DNA of 64,000 nt, from the NCBI RefSeq assembly GCF_038024035.1, contig NZ_CP150664.1, positions 434,001 to 498,000 on the forward strand. The letters run 5' to 3'. Origin of the DNA: Polaribacter pacificus (GTDB lineage: Bacteria; Bacteroidota; Bacteroidia; Flavobacteriales; Flavobacteriaceae). The position numbers and the translations under genes were made by a program. A model generated the notes under the pieces. That model saw only the letters and a list, made by a program, of their open reading frames with translations, searched no databases and was not told where the DNA came from. Positions 38,989 through 47,787 of the stretch are shown here, piece by piece (the first letter of the stretch is position 1; each line of letters opens with the position of its first letter).

Positions 38989-39651
38989 TTATTTATAATC
39001 TCTTACAAATTTACGATAATGAATAATGTCTAGGATTGATAACACCATCAAATTATGCTCATTTGCAAAACTGACTAGACTAGCTGTTTTTGCCATGGTC
39101 CCATCGTCATTCATCACTTCACACAGAACCGCTTCTGGTTTTAAACCGGCTAATTTCATTAAATCTACACTGCCTTCTGTATGTCCTTTTCGCTGCAATA
39201 CACCATTGTCTTTTGCTCTTAACGGAAAGATATGCCCAGGTTTAGACAGCTCATCGCTTTTGGCATTTTCACTACAAGCAACTTTGATGGTTGTTAATCT
39301 GTCTTTTGCAGAGACTCCAGTGGTTACCCCATGCTTTGCTTCAATAGAAACGGTAAACGGGGTCTGAAAACTACTAGTGTTTTCCTTTACCATATAAGGT
39401 AGTTTAAGATGATCTGCTTTTTTATTGGTCAAACATAGACATACAATACCACTACACTTTCTAATCATAAGTGCCATCTGAACAAGTGTCATATGGTGAG
39501 CCGAGTATATCAAATCGCCTTCATTTTCTCTGTCTTTATCGTCTAGTAAAACAACTCCTTCTCCTTTTTGAAGATGTACCAATGCTTTTTCTAATCGCTC
39601 TTTACTGTGGCTTTCTTCGGTTTGAAATCTGTCTAATTCTGTAAGTACCAT
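38989..39651 (-). CDS. ribB: 3,4-dihydroxy-2-butanone 4-phosphate synthase
   Basis: A 220-residue single-domain RibB that turns ribulose 5-phosphate into dihydroxybutanone phosphate for riboflavin synthesis. Active-site segments are [46 protein letters not shown] and MNDDGTMA. It lacks the GTP cyclohydrolase II domain that most Bacteroidota carry as RibAB, so it may be an additional copy. I see no FMN riboswitch upstream. Confidence 0.93.
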   Translation of the reverse strand: MVLTELDRFQTEESHSKERLEKALVHLQKGEGVVLLDDKDRENEGDLIYSAHHMTLVQMALMIRKCSGIVCLCLTNKKADHLKLPYMVKENTSSFQTPFTVSIEAKHGVTTGVSAKDRLTTIKVACSENAKSDELSKPGHIFPLRAKDNGVLQRKGHTEGSVDLMKLAGLKPEAVLCEVMNDDGTMAKTASLVSFANEHNLMVLSILDIIHYRKFVRDYK

Positions 39652-39805
39652 TTTATATTATTATTAATATTTTGATGGCAAAACTACTGTAGTCTCAACT
39701 CAAACTAATTGACCTAAGTCAATAAATCAATTATAATAAAAAATACAGGGAGAATCTTTTCTAAAATAACCTTAGTTTTTAACTTTTTAAAGGAAGATTA
39801 CCCTC

Positions 39806-40024
39806 TTATATTTCTTTAGGAGTAAACTCGAGAGCACTTTTGGACATCCCTTTAAAACCACAAGGAAAATCTTGAAAATTATCTTCAAATATTTGCTTTT
39901 CTTTATTCCAAATAGGGACGTTAACTTTTTCTGTGCAAATATCTTCTTTAGTGCAGCCACTAAGAGCTAAAAATATAATTAAAACCCCGATGATATGATG
40001 TAGCTTGGATTTTCTTAGATTCAT
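39806..40024 (-). CDS. Small lipoprotein
   Basis: A 72-residue protein with a lipoprotein signal (HHIIGVLIIFLALSGC, Cys24) and a short mature part holding three more cysteines (CTKEDIC, FPCGF). I know no family for it. Confidence 0.65.
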   Translation of the reverse strand: MNLRKSKLHHIIGVLIIFLALSGCTKEDICTEKVNVPIWNKEKQIFEDNFQDFPCGFKGMSKSALEFTPKEI

Positions 40025-40151
40025 CTATTCGTTTTTGCAAATAAAGTTTTTTTTATTCAAATAAGACTAAAAGAAACTTAAACACTTTAATCTTATTTCA
40101 TTAAAAAACTATTCAATTAAAGAATTATACAAAACGTTGATTCTATTTTTT

Positions 40152-40688
40152 TTATGATATCGTAATTCCTATAACCTTATCAACAAACCATTTACCTTTA
40201 TCATTTTTTTTAATAAAAACTCGATATCCAATACCGTTTAAAATACCATAACTTAACCCAGCATTTAAAACTCCATAGCATCTATTAATATGAAATAAAA
40301 TTCGACTAAATTAAGCTGATCATCCAACATAAAATTTATATTCAGTTCTCCAAAAGTCACGTCCTTTAGGAAACTCTGATCTATATTTAAATTTATCGTT
40401 GTTAGCTGTTAATTTAGTTAAAGCAATTTTGTAGTTGTTATTCAAAGCAATTTTACTGGTGTCTATAACTAGATTCTGGTTTTTAAAATGTTTAACTAAG
40501 CTCAAGTTATGGTCTTTATTTAAATGAGTTATGGAATCAGTGATTACAATAAAAATTGGAGATCTATCTCGAGTTATAGAATTGTTTTCCTTTTTCCAGT
40601 TTTTTAATTCACTTTCAGTTAAGGCTTTTTTCTCTTTACAATTAAATAAAATTAAAGTTGAAATTAATAAAAGAAATGTTTATCTCAT
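40152..40688 (-). pseudogene. Decayed lipoprotein gene with three in-frame stops
   Basis: Reading one frame from the ATG at 40688 gives MR, then TAA at codon 3 (40680-40682), then TFLLLISTLILFNC, a lipobox, and a 120-codon soluble part. The frame is stopped again by TGA (40320-40322) and TAA (40311-40313) and then continues without shift to FSRILFHINRCYGVLNAGLS and GKWFVDKVIGITIS, ending at TAA 40152. The C-terminal pattern (phenylalanine, glycine-rich pair, GKW, K-S end) is common in Bacteroidota lipoproteins. Three nonsense changes and no indel indicate recent decay. Confidence 0.75.
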
Positions 40689-40848
40689 ATAAGCTGTAAA
40701 AATTATTATAGTAAAACAGAAAAGCCTATTCAATGTCTAATAAACATAGTATCTGTGGTACATTTTTCATGCTAAAAAGATAATAGCTATGAAAACATTA
40801 ACCCACTATTGTAAATAGCAATTCATTCAAAAATTAAACTTCATTTTA

Positions 40849-41352
40849 TTATTGAACATCAAAATCACTAAGTTCAATTAGTACATTTAAACCCCCATTG
40901 ACGTTTCCAAAATAATCCCCTGTATACTTTATCTTTGTAGGATAATGATACGTTTCATCATAAGTTATCTCAAAAAAAACACCTTTCATATATCCATCAT
41001 TAATATGTAATATATTTTCATAATATCCGGTAACCCATTCTATATGTTGAAAAACTTTATTGACCGTACCATAATAAAAAACCTCACCTAAGTCAGAAAT
41101 GCTGGTGTTATTTGATTGAACAAATATTGAATCTAATTGGTTGTTTTTAACTACACTTGTTAATTTGGGTTGAGATCCAATAGATGTTGAGCTATATTTT
41201 TGGGAAAAAGTGTAATTGTTAATTTTATTTTGCTCCCATAATTGCCTATTTTTCTCAAAAGTTTTTTGATCAAAATTAAATCCAGAAATTTCATCAGATT
41301 TACTACATGAAAACAGTATTAATGCGATTAAAAAAGCTAAGATTTTTCTCAT
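40849..41352 (-). CDS. Lipoprotein, DUF6174-like
   Basis: A 167-residue lipoprotein (ILFSC, Cys16). The mature part has LWEQNKINNYTFSQKY near the start and HYPTKIKYTGDYFGN near the end, the layout of DUF6174 proteins (trailing YP..I segment). The assignment is tentative. It lies 8 bases downstream of the membrane protein at 41361. Confidence 0.6.
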   Translation of the reverse strand: MRKILAFLIALILFSCSKSDEISGFNFDQKTFEKNRQLWEQNKINNYTFSQKYSSTSIGSQPKLTSVVKNNQLDSIFVQSNNTSISDLGEVFYYGTVNKVFQHIEWVTGYYENILHINDGYMKGVFFEITYDETYHYPTKIKYTGDYFGNVNGGLNVLIELSDFDVQ

Positions 41353-41360
41353 AATAATTT

Positions 41361-42035
41361 TTAGTTTTTAGTAAGAGTACTTTTTAAGGATTGATTTAAT
41401 TTATCAATGTATTCTTTTCTTTCAATTAGTTGACTAATATTGGCCTCAAAAGTTCTGGTTTTATTCAAATTTGGGAATGATAATTTATTCTTAGCAATTG
41501 TATTTGAAATTAAAATATTAAAGTAATTATAAACTAGTATAAATTTTTGCAGAAGATCTGTTTTAACAATTTTAAACCCAATCTTTTTTGCTGTTCTATC
41601 ATTTATAATATAGCTAGTTCCACGAACTTTTAATTGCTGATCATTTTTATGTGCTTCAATAAATGACAAAAGCCCCTCGAGATACTGCTGAATAATAAAA
41701 TCTGTCCTTTGTTTCCCATTCATTTTTCTATCAATTACAAAACAATAATCAAACAGGGTTCCACCGTGAATTTTAACGAGACCTTTTTTTGGTGTTTCAG
41801 ACAGAAATAAAGGTGAATAATAAATCATTCTTCCACTTTTTTTTAATGAAGGCATATCAAAAAATGGGGCAATTATAGACAAGGTTATTGCAAATATCAG
41901 AAACCCAATCAAGTATATCCCAGAAAAGATTGATATGATAATTGACAAAAGAATCATTGTAAGAGCGCTTAACGCTAATACAATTAAGAAGTTATTTTGC
42001 TCTTTTTTATTCTTATTATAAAATCTGTGATTCAA
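41361..42035 (-). CDS. Membrane protein of unknown function
   Basis: A 224-residue protein with two hydrophobic segments close to the N-terminus (about residues 15-57) and a large soluble C-terminal part (KKGLVKIHGGTLFDYCFVID, GLLSFIEAHKNDQQLKVRG). I do not recognise it. The gap of 8 bases to the following lipoprotein gene suggests an operon. Confidence 0.7.
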   Translation of the reverse strand: MNHRFYNKNKKEQNNFLIVLALSALTMILLSIIISIFSGIYLIGFLIFAITLSIIAPFFDMPSLKKSGRMIYYSPLFLSETPKKGLVKIHGGTLFDYCFVIDRKMNGKQRTDFIIQQYLEGLLSFIEAHKNDQQLKVRGTSYIINDRTAKKIGFKIVKTDLLQKFILVYNYFNILISNTIAKNKLSFPNLNKTRTFEANISQLIERKEYIDKLNQSLKSTLTKN

Positions 42036-42202
42036 TTTTCCTAAAAAGTGTTTACGTTTGGTTACTAAAGTTCTTGTTCAGGGATCTACTAGGTGTTCTT
42101 ATTGATTAATCTAATAAAAGGGATAATAATACACCCTAACTTTTTTGCTTTGAATGAAAACCGAAGAAAAATTGATTAAAAGTATTTTCCTATATTGATT
42201 TT

Positions 42203-42706
42203 CTAATTTATAAAACCCTTAAATGTTTTCAATTCTCTAAAAACAGTAACTCCCAAGAGATTCCACTTTAAAATGCCAGTAGCAACAAACGCTGCATTTT
42301 CATCAGGGTTATGCGTCTCAGTAGCTATAGATTTAAATTCCCATTCATAACCACTTACAAATCCAGTTAATTCACTCTGGCTAGATATAGGTACATCCAT
42401 ATTTTGATCTATCGAATAGTTCAATGACATATGAATATCAAAAGTCAAATTTTCCTCAAGAAGGAGTTCTTCTACTTTTGAATAATTCACATTGTTATAA
42501 GCATCCGTTATCAATATTTTATTTGTAGTACTCTTTAAACTAGTAGCACTAATCACCTGTATGATTCCAACCACCAGAATAAAAACTGAAACAACTTTAA
42601 ATTGAGGTTTAAAAATAGCCTTGCCTTTTCTTAAAAACCCAACAAGTAAATAAATAAAGTAGAGTAGAATTAAAAGGTTTATTAGTGACCAAACTAAATG
42701 TATCAT
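42203..42706 (-). CDS. Membrane-anchored protein of unknown function
   Basis: A 167-residue protein with two membrane segments (about 5-25 and 37-57) followed by a soluble domain (EELLLEENLTFDIHMSLNYS, AFVATGILKWNLLGVTVF). No family is recognised. Confidence 0.65.
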   Translation of the reverse strand: MIHLVWSLINLLILLYFIYLLVGFLRKGKAIFKPQFKVVSVFILVVGIIQVISATSLKSTTNKILITDAYNNVNYSKVEELLLEENLTFDIHMSLNYSIDQNMDVPISSQSELTGFVSGYEWEFKSIATETHNPDENAAFVATGILKWNLLGVTVFRELKTFKGFIN

Positions 42707-42794
42707 ATCGGTTCTTTAATTATTTAGCTTATTTGTAGCGTTTATTTTTACGCTATATTATACAAAGTTATTTGTTTAATTTTACATATTTCCT

Positions 42795-43814
42795 TTATCT
42801 ATCAAATAAAACAAGCTTAAGCCCTACTAGCCTACTTTGATAAAGATACTTCTTTAGAGATCTATTATAGACAGTGTTAGTGCTATTTTTTAAGCCAGTC
42901 AATAGCCTCTTTCCAGACATTTTCCAATAATCATGTCCTACATTTTTAACAGTGTCCATTTCCCAGTTAAATATCCAATTATTTTGATACTTCAGTGTCT
43001 TATTTGAATTAAAAAAAGTAGTACCACGTTCCAACCTGTGTTCCCCTTGTTCCATCGCTAAATCAGTTGTTCTAAAAGTCCCTAAACTTGGATCATTATC
43101 TAACTCTCCTAATAAAATAATCAATCTTTTATTGTATGCTTTTTGTAAATCTATTCCAGTATTTTTAATCCCATATGGAAAATCAAGTCTATCATTTGGA
43201 AAGCTATAAAATCCAGAATTAGCAGCGATAGCTGTTCCAACCCTAGCCTCAGGCATAAACATTACCATACGATGTACAAATTGCCCACCAGCTGAATGCC
43301 CAAAAATGTCATATTGTTTGTTTGTAATAGTATTAACTGATTTGATATGATCAAAAATGTTTTCTACCACTGTTAACGCCCACTCATTTCTTGGATTTTT
43401 AGTACCAAAAAAAGTAAATAAATTTCCTTCTTGGTAATCATTGGTTGTATAGTTTGAAAACTTGTTTTCAAACTCAGGTGCTATTATCAAAAGGTTATTC
43501 ATTTTAGCTAATTTAACCCAGGCATTTAGATAGTCATCAGCATTTCGGCCTCCACCGTGCATCACAAAAACTATTTTGTCTTTGTCATTCCAATTTTCAG
43601 GTTTGTAAGTCCAAACTTTGATTGTTTTCCTCTCACTGTCTGTATAGGCATAGGTCACAAAAGAGTCTATTCCAATATTGATTTTTTTTGGGGTTGTAAT
43701 TTCAGGCCCTTTTGGAAGTACATAGAGGTAAATATAACCCGCTACAGTAACAAATAAAAGAATAGAGAATGTATATAAGATTAGCTTTTTTAAAATTTTT
43801 ACAAACTTTTTCAT
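42795..43814 (-). CDS. Alpha/beta hydrolase, PHB-depolymerase/feruloyl-esterase-like
   Basis: A 339-residue hydrolase with an N-terminal membrane segment (residues 10-33). VFVMHGGGRNADDY is the oxyanion segment and IFGHSAGGQFVHRM carries the nucleophile serine (174); a histidine in NVGHDYWKM is the likely base. This is the pattern of the esterase/PHB depolymerase group, here probably anchored facing the periplasm. Confidence 0.83.
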   Translation of the reverse strand: MKKFVKILKKLILYTFSILLFVTVAGYIYLYVLPKGPEITTPKKINIGIDSFVTYAYTDSERKTIKVWTYKPENWNDKDKIVFVMHGGGRNADDYLNAWVKLAKMNNLLIIAPEFENKFSNYTTNDYQEGNLFTFFGTKNPRNEWALTVVENIFDHIKSVNTITNKQYDIFGHSAGGQFVHRMVMFMPEARVGTAIAANSGFYSFPNDRLDFPYGIKNTGIDLQKAYNKRLIILLGELDNDPSLGTFRTTDLAMEQGEHRLERGTTFFNSNKTLKYQNNWIFNWEMDTVKNVGHDYWKMSGKRLLTGLKNSTNTVYNRSLKKYLYQSRLVGLKLVLFDR

Positions 43815-43949
43815 TTAGTCGATTGTTTTGTTCGACCAAATTTATTTATTCTTACTTGCTTACTAATTTATTTCTGAATTGTCTTTTTTTAATGATGAAT
43901 TGTATTAGCTATTAATCAGTGGATTGCATTTAAAATATCTAAAATACTT

Positions 43950-44633
43950 CTAATGATTGAAAGCGCTTTGTCTCTTTTTTTCGTGTACATCACTAAAAAA
44001 CTCATTAAATGTAATTGAACTAGTTGATAATTGCCATTTAGATTTTACAGGTAAATGTGTTATAATTAAATCATCAGGTTTTGCAAAAATATATTGTTTT
44101 CTGAATTTCTTATTAAAAACATATTTCCCATTTCTAAAATCTATAAATCCCACAGCCCAAGTAATATCAACTAACTCCCATTTGTTGTTTATTAGAACGG
44201 CATTCCAAATATGATTGGTGCCTTTTAACGGTTTTCCATTAAAGTCAATACCTTTGGCATAGCCTACGATTATTTCACTCTCAATATCAGCCCAGTAGCA
44301 TATTTCTGAGAACAATTCTGAAAAACCTTGACACATTGTCTTCTTAGTTTTAAGGGTGTCCCAAATGTCTGTATAAGTTGTATCTCCTGTCAAATGCTTT
44401 TCAACATTATATGATATGTTCTGGCCAATCCAATAACTAAAAAGAAAAACAAGTTCTTTAGGATCTTTAGTCTTGGTTTTAAAATAATCTGCAATATCAG
44501 ATGCAAAACCACTAATAGAATCAGGAGCATTTTTTGCAATTTTAATCAATTTACGATTCGTTAAATTTTGACCATTAGATTGAAAAGAAAAAAGACATAC
44601 GATCAGTAATGTAATCAGTTTAACTCTATTCAT
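43950..44633 (-). CDS. Transglutaminase-like protein, exported
   Basis: A 227-residue protein with a signal peptide (ending SNGQ). The cysteine-protease-like triad is intact: Cys101 in KTMCQGFSELF, His141 in TNHIWNAV and Asp156 in ELVDITWAVG. Members cleave or modify peptides, sometimes as peptidases or amidases. The substrate is unknown. Confidence 0.87.
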   Translation of the reverse strand: MNRVKLITLLIVCLFSFQSNGQNLTNRKLIKIAKNAPDSISGFASDIADYFKTKTKDPKELVFLFSYWIGQNISYNVEKHLTGDTTYTDIWDTLKTKKTMCQGFSELFSEICYWADIESEIIVGYAKGIDFNGKPLKGTNHIWNAVLINNKWELVDITWAVGFIDFRNGKYVFNKKFRKQYIFAKPDDLIITHLPVKSKWQLSTSSITFNEFFSDVHEKKRQSAFNH

Positions 44634-44769
44634 TTTCTTTTTGATGATTTAATAATACCCTTGCGCTTTAGTTTCCTAAGACATTTTTTTCTAAAGTCAA
44701 TTTAGCCAATTAATTTTAAATTACCCTAATTATATTGGACACTGGGTTATTCTTGATTGCACCAGTAGA

Positions 44770-44810
44770 TGCAATGAAATAAACAAAGACAAACACTCCT
44801 AGCCTTTTTT
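44770..44810. repeat. Partial cassette-type repeat
   Basis: The stretch TGCAATGAAATAAACAAAGA then CAAACACTCCTAGCC matches the inner part of the longer elements further on (ACAAACTTAAACACTCCTAC). Outer ends are missing. It lies directly downstream of the MutS-like gene. Confidence 0.4.
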
Positions 44811-46071
44811 AGTTTAGCAGATCATTCAAACCTTCTTTATCAAACAAAATTCGTCCAACTTTAATCTCAGACCAACCTTTTTTTAATTTGTAAGTAAATG
44901 TTGGTAAATTATCAATCAACTCACAATCTATAAAGTAGTTTGAGACATTCTCATTTGAGACATTTTTAAGTTCTTCAATATGGGTCGAGATAAAAAAGTA
45001 AGAGTTCTTATACTTGCTTAAGCCATTTATGGTTGTTCTGCAAATCTCAATAGCGTCTTGTACATTGGTACCACTAAATAATTCATCAAAAACAGCAAAA
45101 CACTGCTTACCACTCACTGCATTTTCAACAACAGTTTTTACATTCATAACTTCTGTCATAAAATGACTATAGCCATTTAAAACATCATCTCTTCTATTTA
45201 TTTCGATAGAAAAATAATTAAAAAATGGAATATCTGCCTTGGAAGCTGGAACACCAATACCTAAATGACCAAAATAAATACAGAGCCCAACTGCTTTTAA
45301 AAATGTTGATTTCCCAGACATATTTGGACCATTCAATACAATAACATTTGTTGCAGAAGCAAAATTGTTTTTGATAGGGTCTTTGATTAATGGATGATAT
45401 AACTCAACTAGTTTAATTGTTTTAGTTGAGAAGCTTGGAAAAACAAAGTCGTTCTTGAGTATTCCTATGTTTATTGAAAGATAAGCCTCGAACAGAAAAA
45501 AGTTTTCCCAAAACAGTTCTAGATCACCAGTATCTTTAAGTATGTTAATTCTTCTCGTTAGATCAATAATGTGCTTATCTTTTAATCTATCTTCTCTTAT
45601 TATGTATTCATATTTCTCAAGATTAAAAGCTGAAAGAACTTTTGTAATATGCCTAATACTTTGGATGTATTTTTCTGGAAATTTGTTAACAGTCAATCTA
45701 GAAAAGTAATGAGATTCTAAACGAAAAAAGAGTAAAATCAATTGATTTAACTTACTTTCATAACGGTTTTTTACTTTTTTCGATCCAAATAACCGGTACT
45801 TAAGTTTCCTGTGACTCAAGTCTTCAATTTTTTCATTGTTTAAAAAAAAATGAACTTCGTTTAGATATAAAATTGTGTAGGAATAATTCTTTAAAATTTC
45901 ATTATTGTCCCTAAACCCTTTTAATATTTTTTGACGGTAAATAATCTGATCAACTGATTCTAGAGGGTTTTCCAAAATCTCGAGAATCCTTTTTTTTGAA
46001 AACATATTCAAAGAATAGTCAAATATTGGTAGTAGCTCCTTTTTTATATTTAAATCCTGTAAATTATTCAT
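44809..46071 (-). CDS. MutS-related ATPase (short form)
   Basis: A 420-residue protein with the MutS C-terminal ATPase: Walker A GPNMSGKS at 248-255, Walker B CFAVFDELFSG, and the STH motif in FFISTHIEEL. The N-terminal 240 residues look like the helical core/lever, but the mismatch-recognition (domain I) and connector domains are absent and there is no Smr nuclease domain. It is therefore not a mismatch-repair MutS and not a typical MutS2. Many Bacteroidota encode such short forms; the function is unclear. Confidence 0.87.
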   Translation of the reverse strand: MNNLQDLNIKKELLPIFDYSLNMFSKKRILEILENPLESVDQIIYRQKILKGFRDNNEILKNYSYTILYLNEVHFFLNNEKIEDLSHRKLKYRLFGSKKVKNRYESKLNQLILLFFRLESHYFSRLTVNKFPEKYIQSIRHITKVLSAFNLEKYEYIIREDRLKDKHIIDLTRRINILKDTGDLELFWENFFLFEAYLSINIGILKNDFVFPSFSTKTIKLVELYHPLIKDPIKNNFASATNVIVLNGPNMSGKSTFLKAVGLCIYFGHLGIGVPASKADIPFFNYFSIEINRRDDVLNGYSHFMTEVMNVKTVVENAVSGKQCFAVFDELFSGTNVQDAIEICRTTINGLSKYKNSYFFISTHIEELKNVSNENVSNYFIDCELIDNLPTFTYKLKKGWSEIKVGRILFDKEGLNDLLN

Positions 46072-46110
46072 TCCTTTTTTTAAAAGTTCAATACTATCAC
46101 TGTTTGCATA

Positions 46111-46254
46111 TACTCTGTTTGTTAAAGGTTCGTTGCCTTTACATAACGGTAAACCTGCCTGCTGGAGGTAGATTTAATGAAATATAATGAACTTGAAGAC
46201 AACTATACTTTTCTGTATAAAAAAGCCACTAGCAATGAACAACACAGGGTGTTA
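46111..46254. repeat. Cassette-type palindrome 1 (with short GC palindrome inside)
   Basis: Starts CTGTTTGTTAAAGGTTCGTT and ends AGCAATGAACAACACAGGGT then GTTA. A CCTGCCTGCTGGAGGTAG block lies inside. The left end is degenerate. The final GTTA supplies the stop codon of the next gene. Confidence 0.65.
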
Positions 46255-46689
46255 GCTACTAGTTTTGTTTCGCTTTTTTAATAATCCATTTATTATATTA
46301 ATAAAATATATGATCTGTCCTACAATACAAATCAACGCTACTAAATAAATAACTAAAGTTAGGTTCGTATTAAAATCAGTCAGTATTGATTGGCTATAAA
46401 ACTGAGCTAAAATCCAAATAAGTAAAACTCCACCCAAACTCAACAGTGTATGAGTTGTATTTAAGCATTTTAATAGCTTTATATTCATTTTTAGTATAAT
46501 CCAATACCCAAACCCGAGAAGTCCGAAAAGAATAGAAATCAAATTATTTAAATAGAAAATCGAAAAAACAAAATACCTATCGTAAATATTAATCGCCAAG
46601 ATCTCATTAGTGGTAACATATCCACTCAATATGATGAAGGGAATCGAAAACAAAAAAAGCAGATGTGGTTTTTCAGATAGTAGTTTCAT
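46252..46689 (-). CDS. Four-helix membrane protein of unknown function
   Basis: A 145-residue protein with four hydrophobic segments (residues 8-25, 40-65, 80-97, 107-130) and a basic tail (LLKKRNKTSS). Its stop codon TAA is formed by the GTTA that closes the neighbouring palindrome, so the cassette boundary falls exactly at the end of the coding sequence. No family is recognised. Confidence 0.7.
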   Translation of the reverse strand: MKLLSEKPHLLFLFSIPFIILSGYVTTNEILAINIYDRYFVFSIFYLNNLISILFGLLGFGYWIILKMNIKLLKCLNTTHTLLSLGGVLLIWILAQFYSQSILTDFNTNLTLVIYLVALICIVGQIIYFINIINGLLKKRNKTSS

Positions 46690-46714
46690 TTTTTAAAATT
46701 AGGTTATCATATTT

Positions 46715-46817
46715 TACCTGCTTCGTCAGGCGGGTTTATTAAAACAACACAAAGATATACACTCCTACTTTATTCGTTTTAATACGCGCTTAAGGCAATT
46801 GATTTTTATAAGGTGTT
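46715..46817. repeat. Cassette-type palindrome 2
   Basis: Lacks the usual left end but has a clear body and right end (TTAAGGCAATTGATTTTTAT then AAGGTGTT). Sixty-six bases (46741-46806) are identical to a stretch of palindrome 4 (48630-48695). A GC-rich short palindrome (CCTGCTTCGTCAGGCGGG) lies at its left. Confidence 0.65.
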
Positions 46818-46829
46818 ATGCATAGTTAT

Positions 46830-47672
46830 TTACATTGGTGGCGGTGGCGGTGCAGTTTTTTCAGTCAATATATTTTCATTCTCAAAAAACGCTATCATTT
46901 CTGATGCCTTATTTACCACTTTTAAGATCGTTCCATTACTGTCAACTAATATATGAGTCGGAAATATTTGTAAATTCATTTTTTTTCCAATAAACTCATT
47001 TTGATTGGAGACTACTTGATATTTAAAAACTTTTTTTTGCAAAAAAACCTCTAATTCAGCTTTAGAATCCAATGCTAAACTCAAGAAAATAATATCTTTT
47101 CTTTGTTTGTATTTTTCTACAAAGGCATTTAATTCAGGAAATTCTGCCACACAAGCAATACAGTTAATAAACCAAGTTTTTAATATTAAAATTTTCCCTT
47201 TAGTGTTTTCATTAGTGTAGACATTACCATTAAGGTCGGTAAAATCAAAATCAGGGAAGTGCATTCCTTCCATATTATAATGCTTAAGATTTGTCAACGA
47301 TTGACTTTTTAATGTACTTCCAATACTCTTATTTGCGTTAGAATGAAGCTTAAAAAGTTTATACGTATCAAATTCTTTATTTGACTTTAACTTTACTGGA
47401 ATATACTTAGAGGTAATTAATTTCTCCAAAAATTCTTTTTTGTCAATCGTAGCAGAATTTTCATTCAAACTTATAAAATTTGAAGATAAAGTAATATTAT
47501 TTGAGTGGTAAGTCCACCAGTTCATGAAATTTAATTCTAATTCTGCTAAGTTAATTTTAGGCTCAATGATTTCAACTTCATCAACTAATGGAGTTTCTCC
47601 AGATTGATTGTCTTTGCATGAAAAAACAAAAATTGTTAGTAGTAAAGTCGTAACTATTTGATGTCTTTTCAT
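46830..47672 (-). CDS. TlpA-type thioredoxin lipoprotein
   Basis: A 280-residue lipoprotein (FVFSC, Cys19). The thioredoxin domain starts near 140 (FPDFDFTDLNGNVYTNENTK) and has the redox pair Cys171 and Cys174 in the unusual sequence NCIACVAEF instead of WCxPC. It ends in a short proline tail (PPPPPM). It would exchange thiols in the periplasm. It is a single-gene unit between two palindromes. Confidence 0.82.
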   Translation of the reverse strand: MKRHQIVTTLLLTIFVFSCKDNQSGETPLVDEVEIIEPKINLAELELNFMNWWTYHSNNITLSSNFISLNENSATIDKKEFLEKLITSKYIPVKLKSNKEFDTYKLFKLHSNANKSIGSTLKSQSLTNLKHYNMEGMHFPDFDFTDLNGNVYTNENTKGKILILKTWFINCIACVAEFPELNAFVEKYKQRKDIIFLSLALDSKAELEVFLQKKVFKYQVVSNQNEFIGKKMNLQIFPTHILVDSNGTILKVVNKASEMIAFFENENILTEKTAPPPPPM

Positions 47673-47688
47673 TTTATTTTAAATTAAA

Positions 47689-47787
47689 CACAACTTGTTT
47701 GTTTATGGTTTGTTCCGTGTTTTAAGCAACTAATTTAGCAAATACAAACCAAACCTACCGGAAAAGACTAGGTTAGTTGTTTTTAAC
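47689..47787. repeat. Cassette-type palindrome 3
   Basis: Begins CACAACTTGTTTGTTTATGG then TTTGTTCCGTG and ends GGTTAGTTGTTTTTAACACC. The left half is well kept; the right end is not in the standard TATACGGTGTT form. The string AGTTGTTTTTAAC (47775-47787) recurs at 48595-48607. Confidence 0.6.

Noticed and set aside
39652..39805. FMN riboswitch before ribB
   Set aside because: The upstream sequence is AT-rich and shows none of the conserved RFN elements.
40320..40505. A separate 61-residue protein starting at a TTG codon
   Set aside because: It is part of a longer decayed lipoprotein frame that continues both upstream and downstream in the same frame.
42733..42752. TAGCGT/ACGCTA hairpin as terminator
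   Set aside because: The stem is only six base pairs, and there is no T run following it on the strand of the genes.
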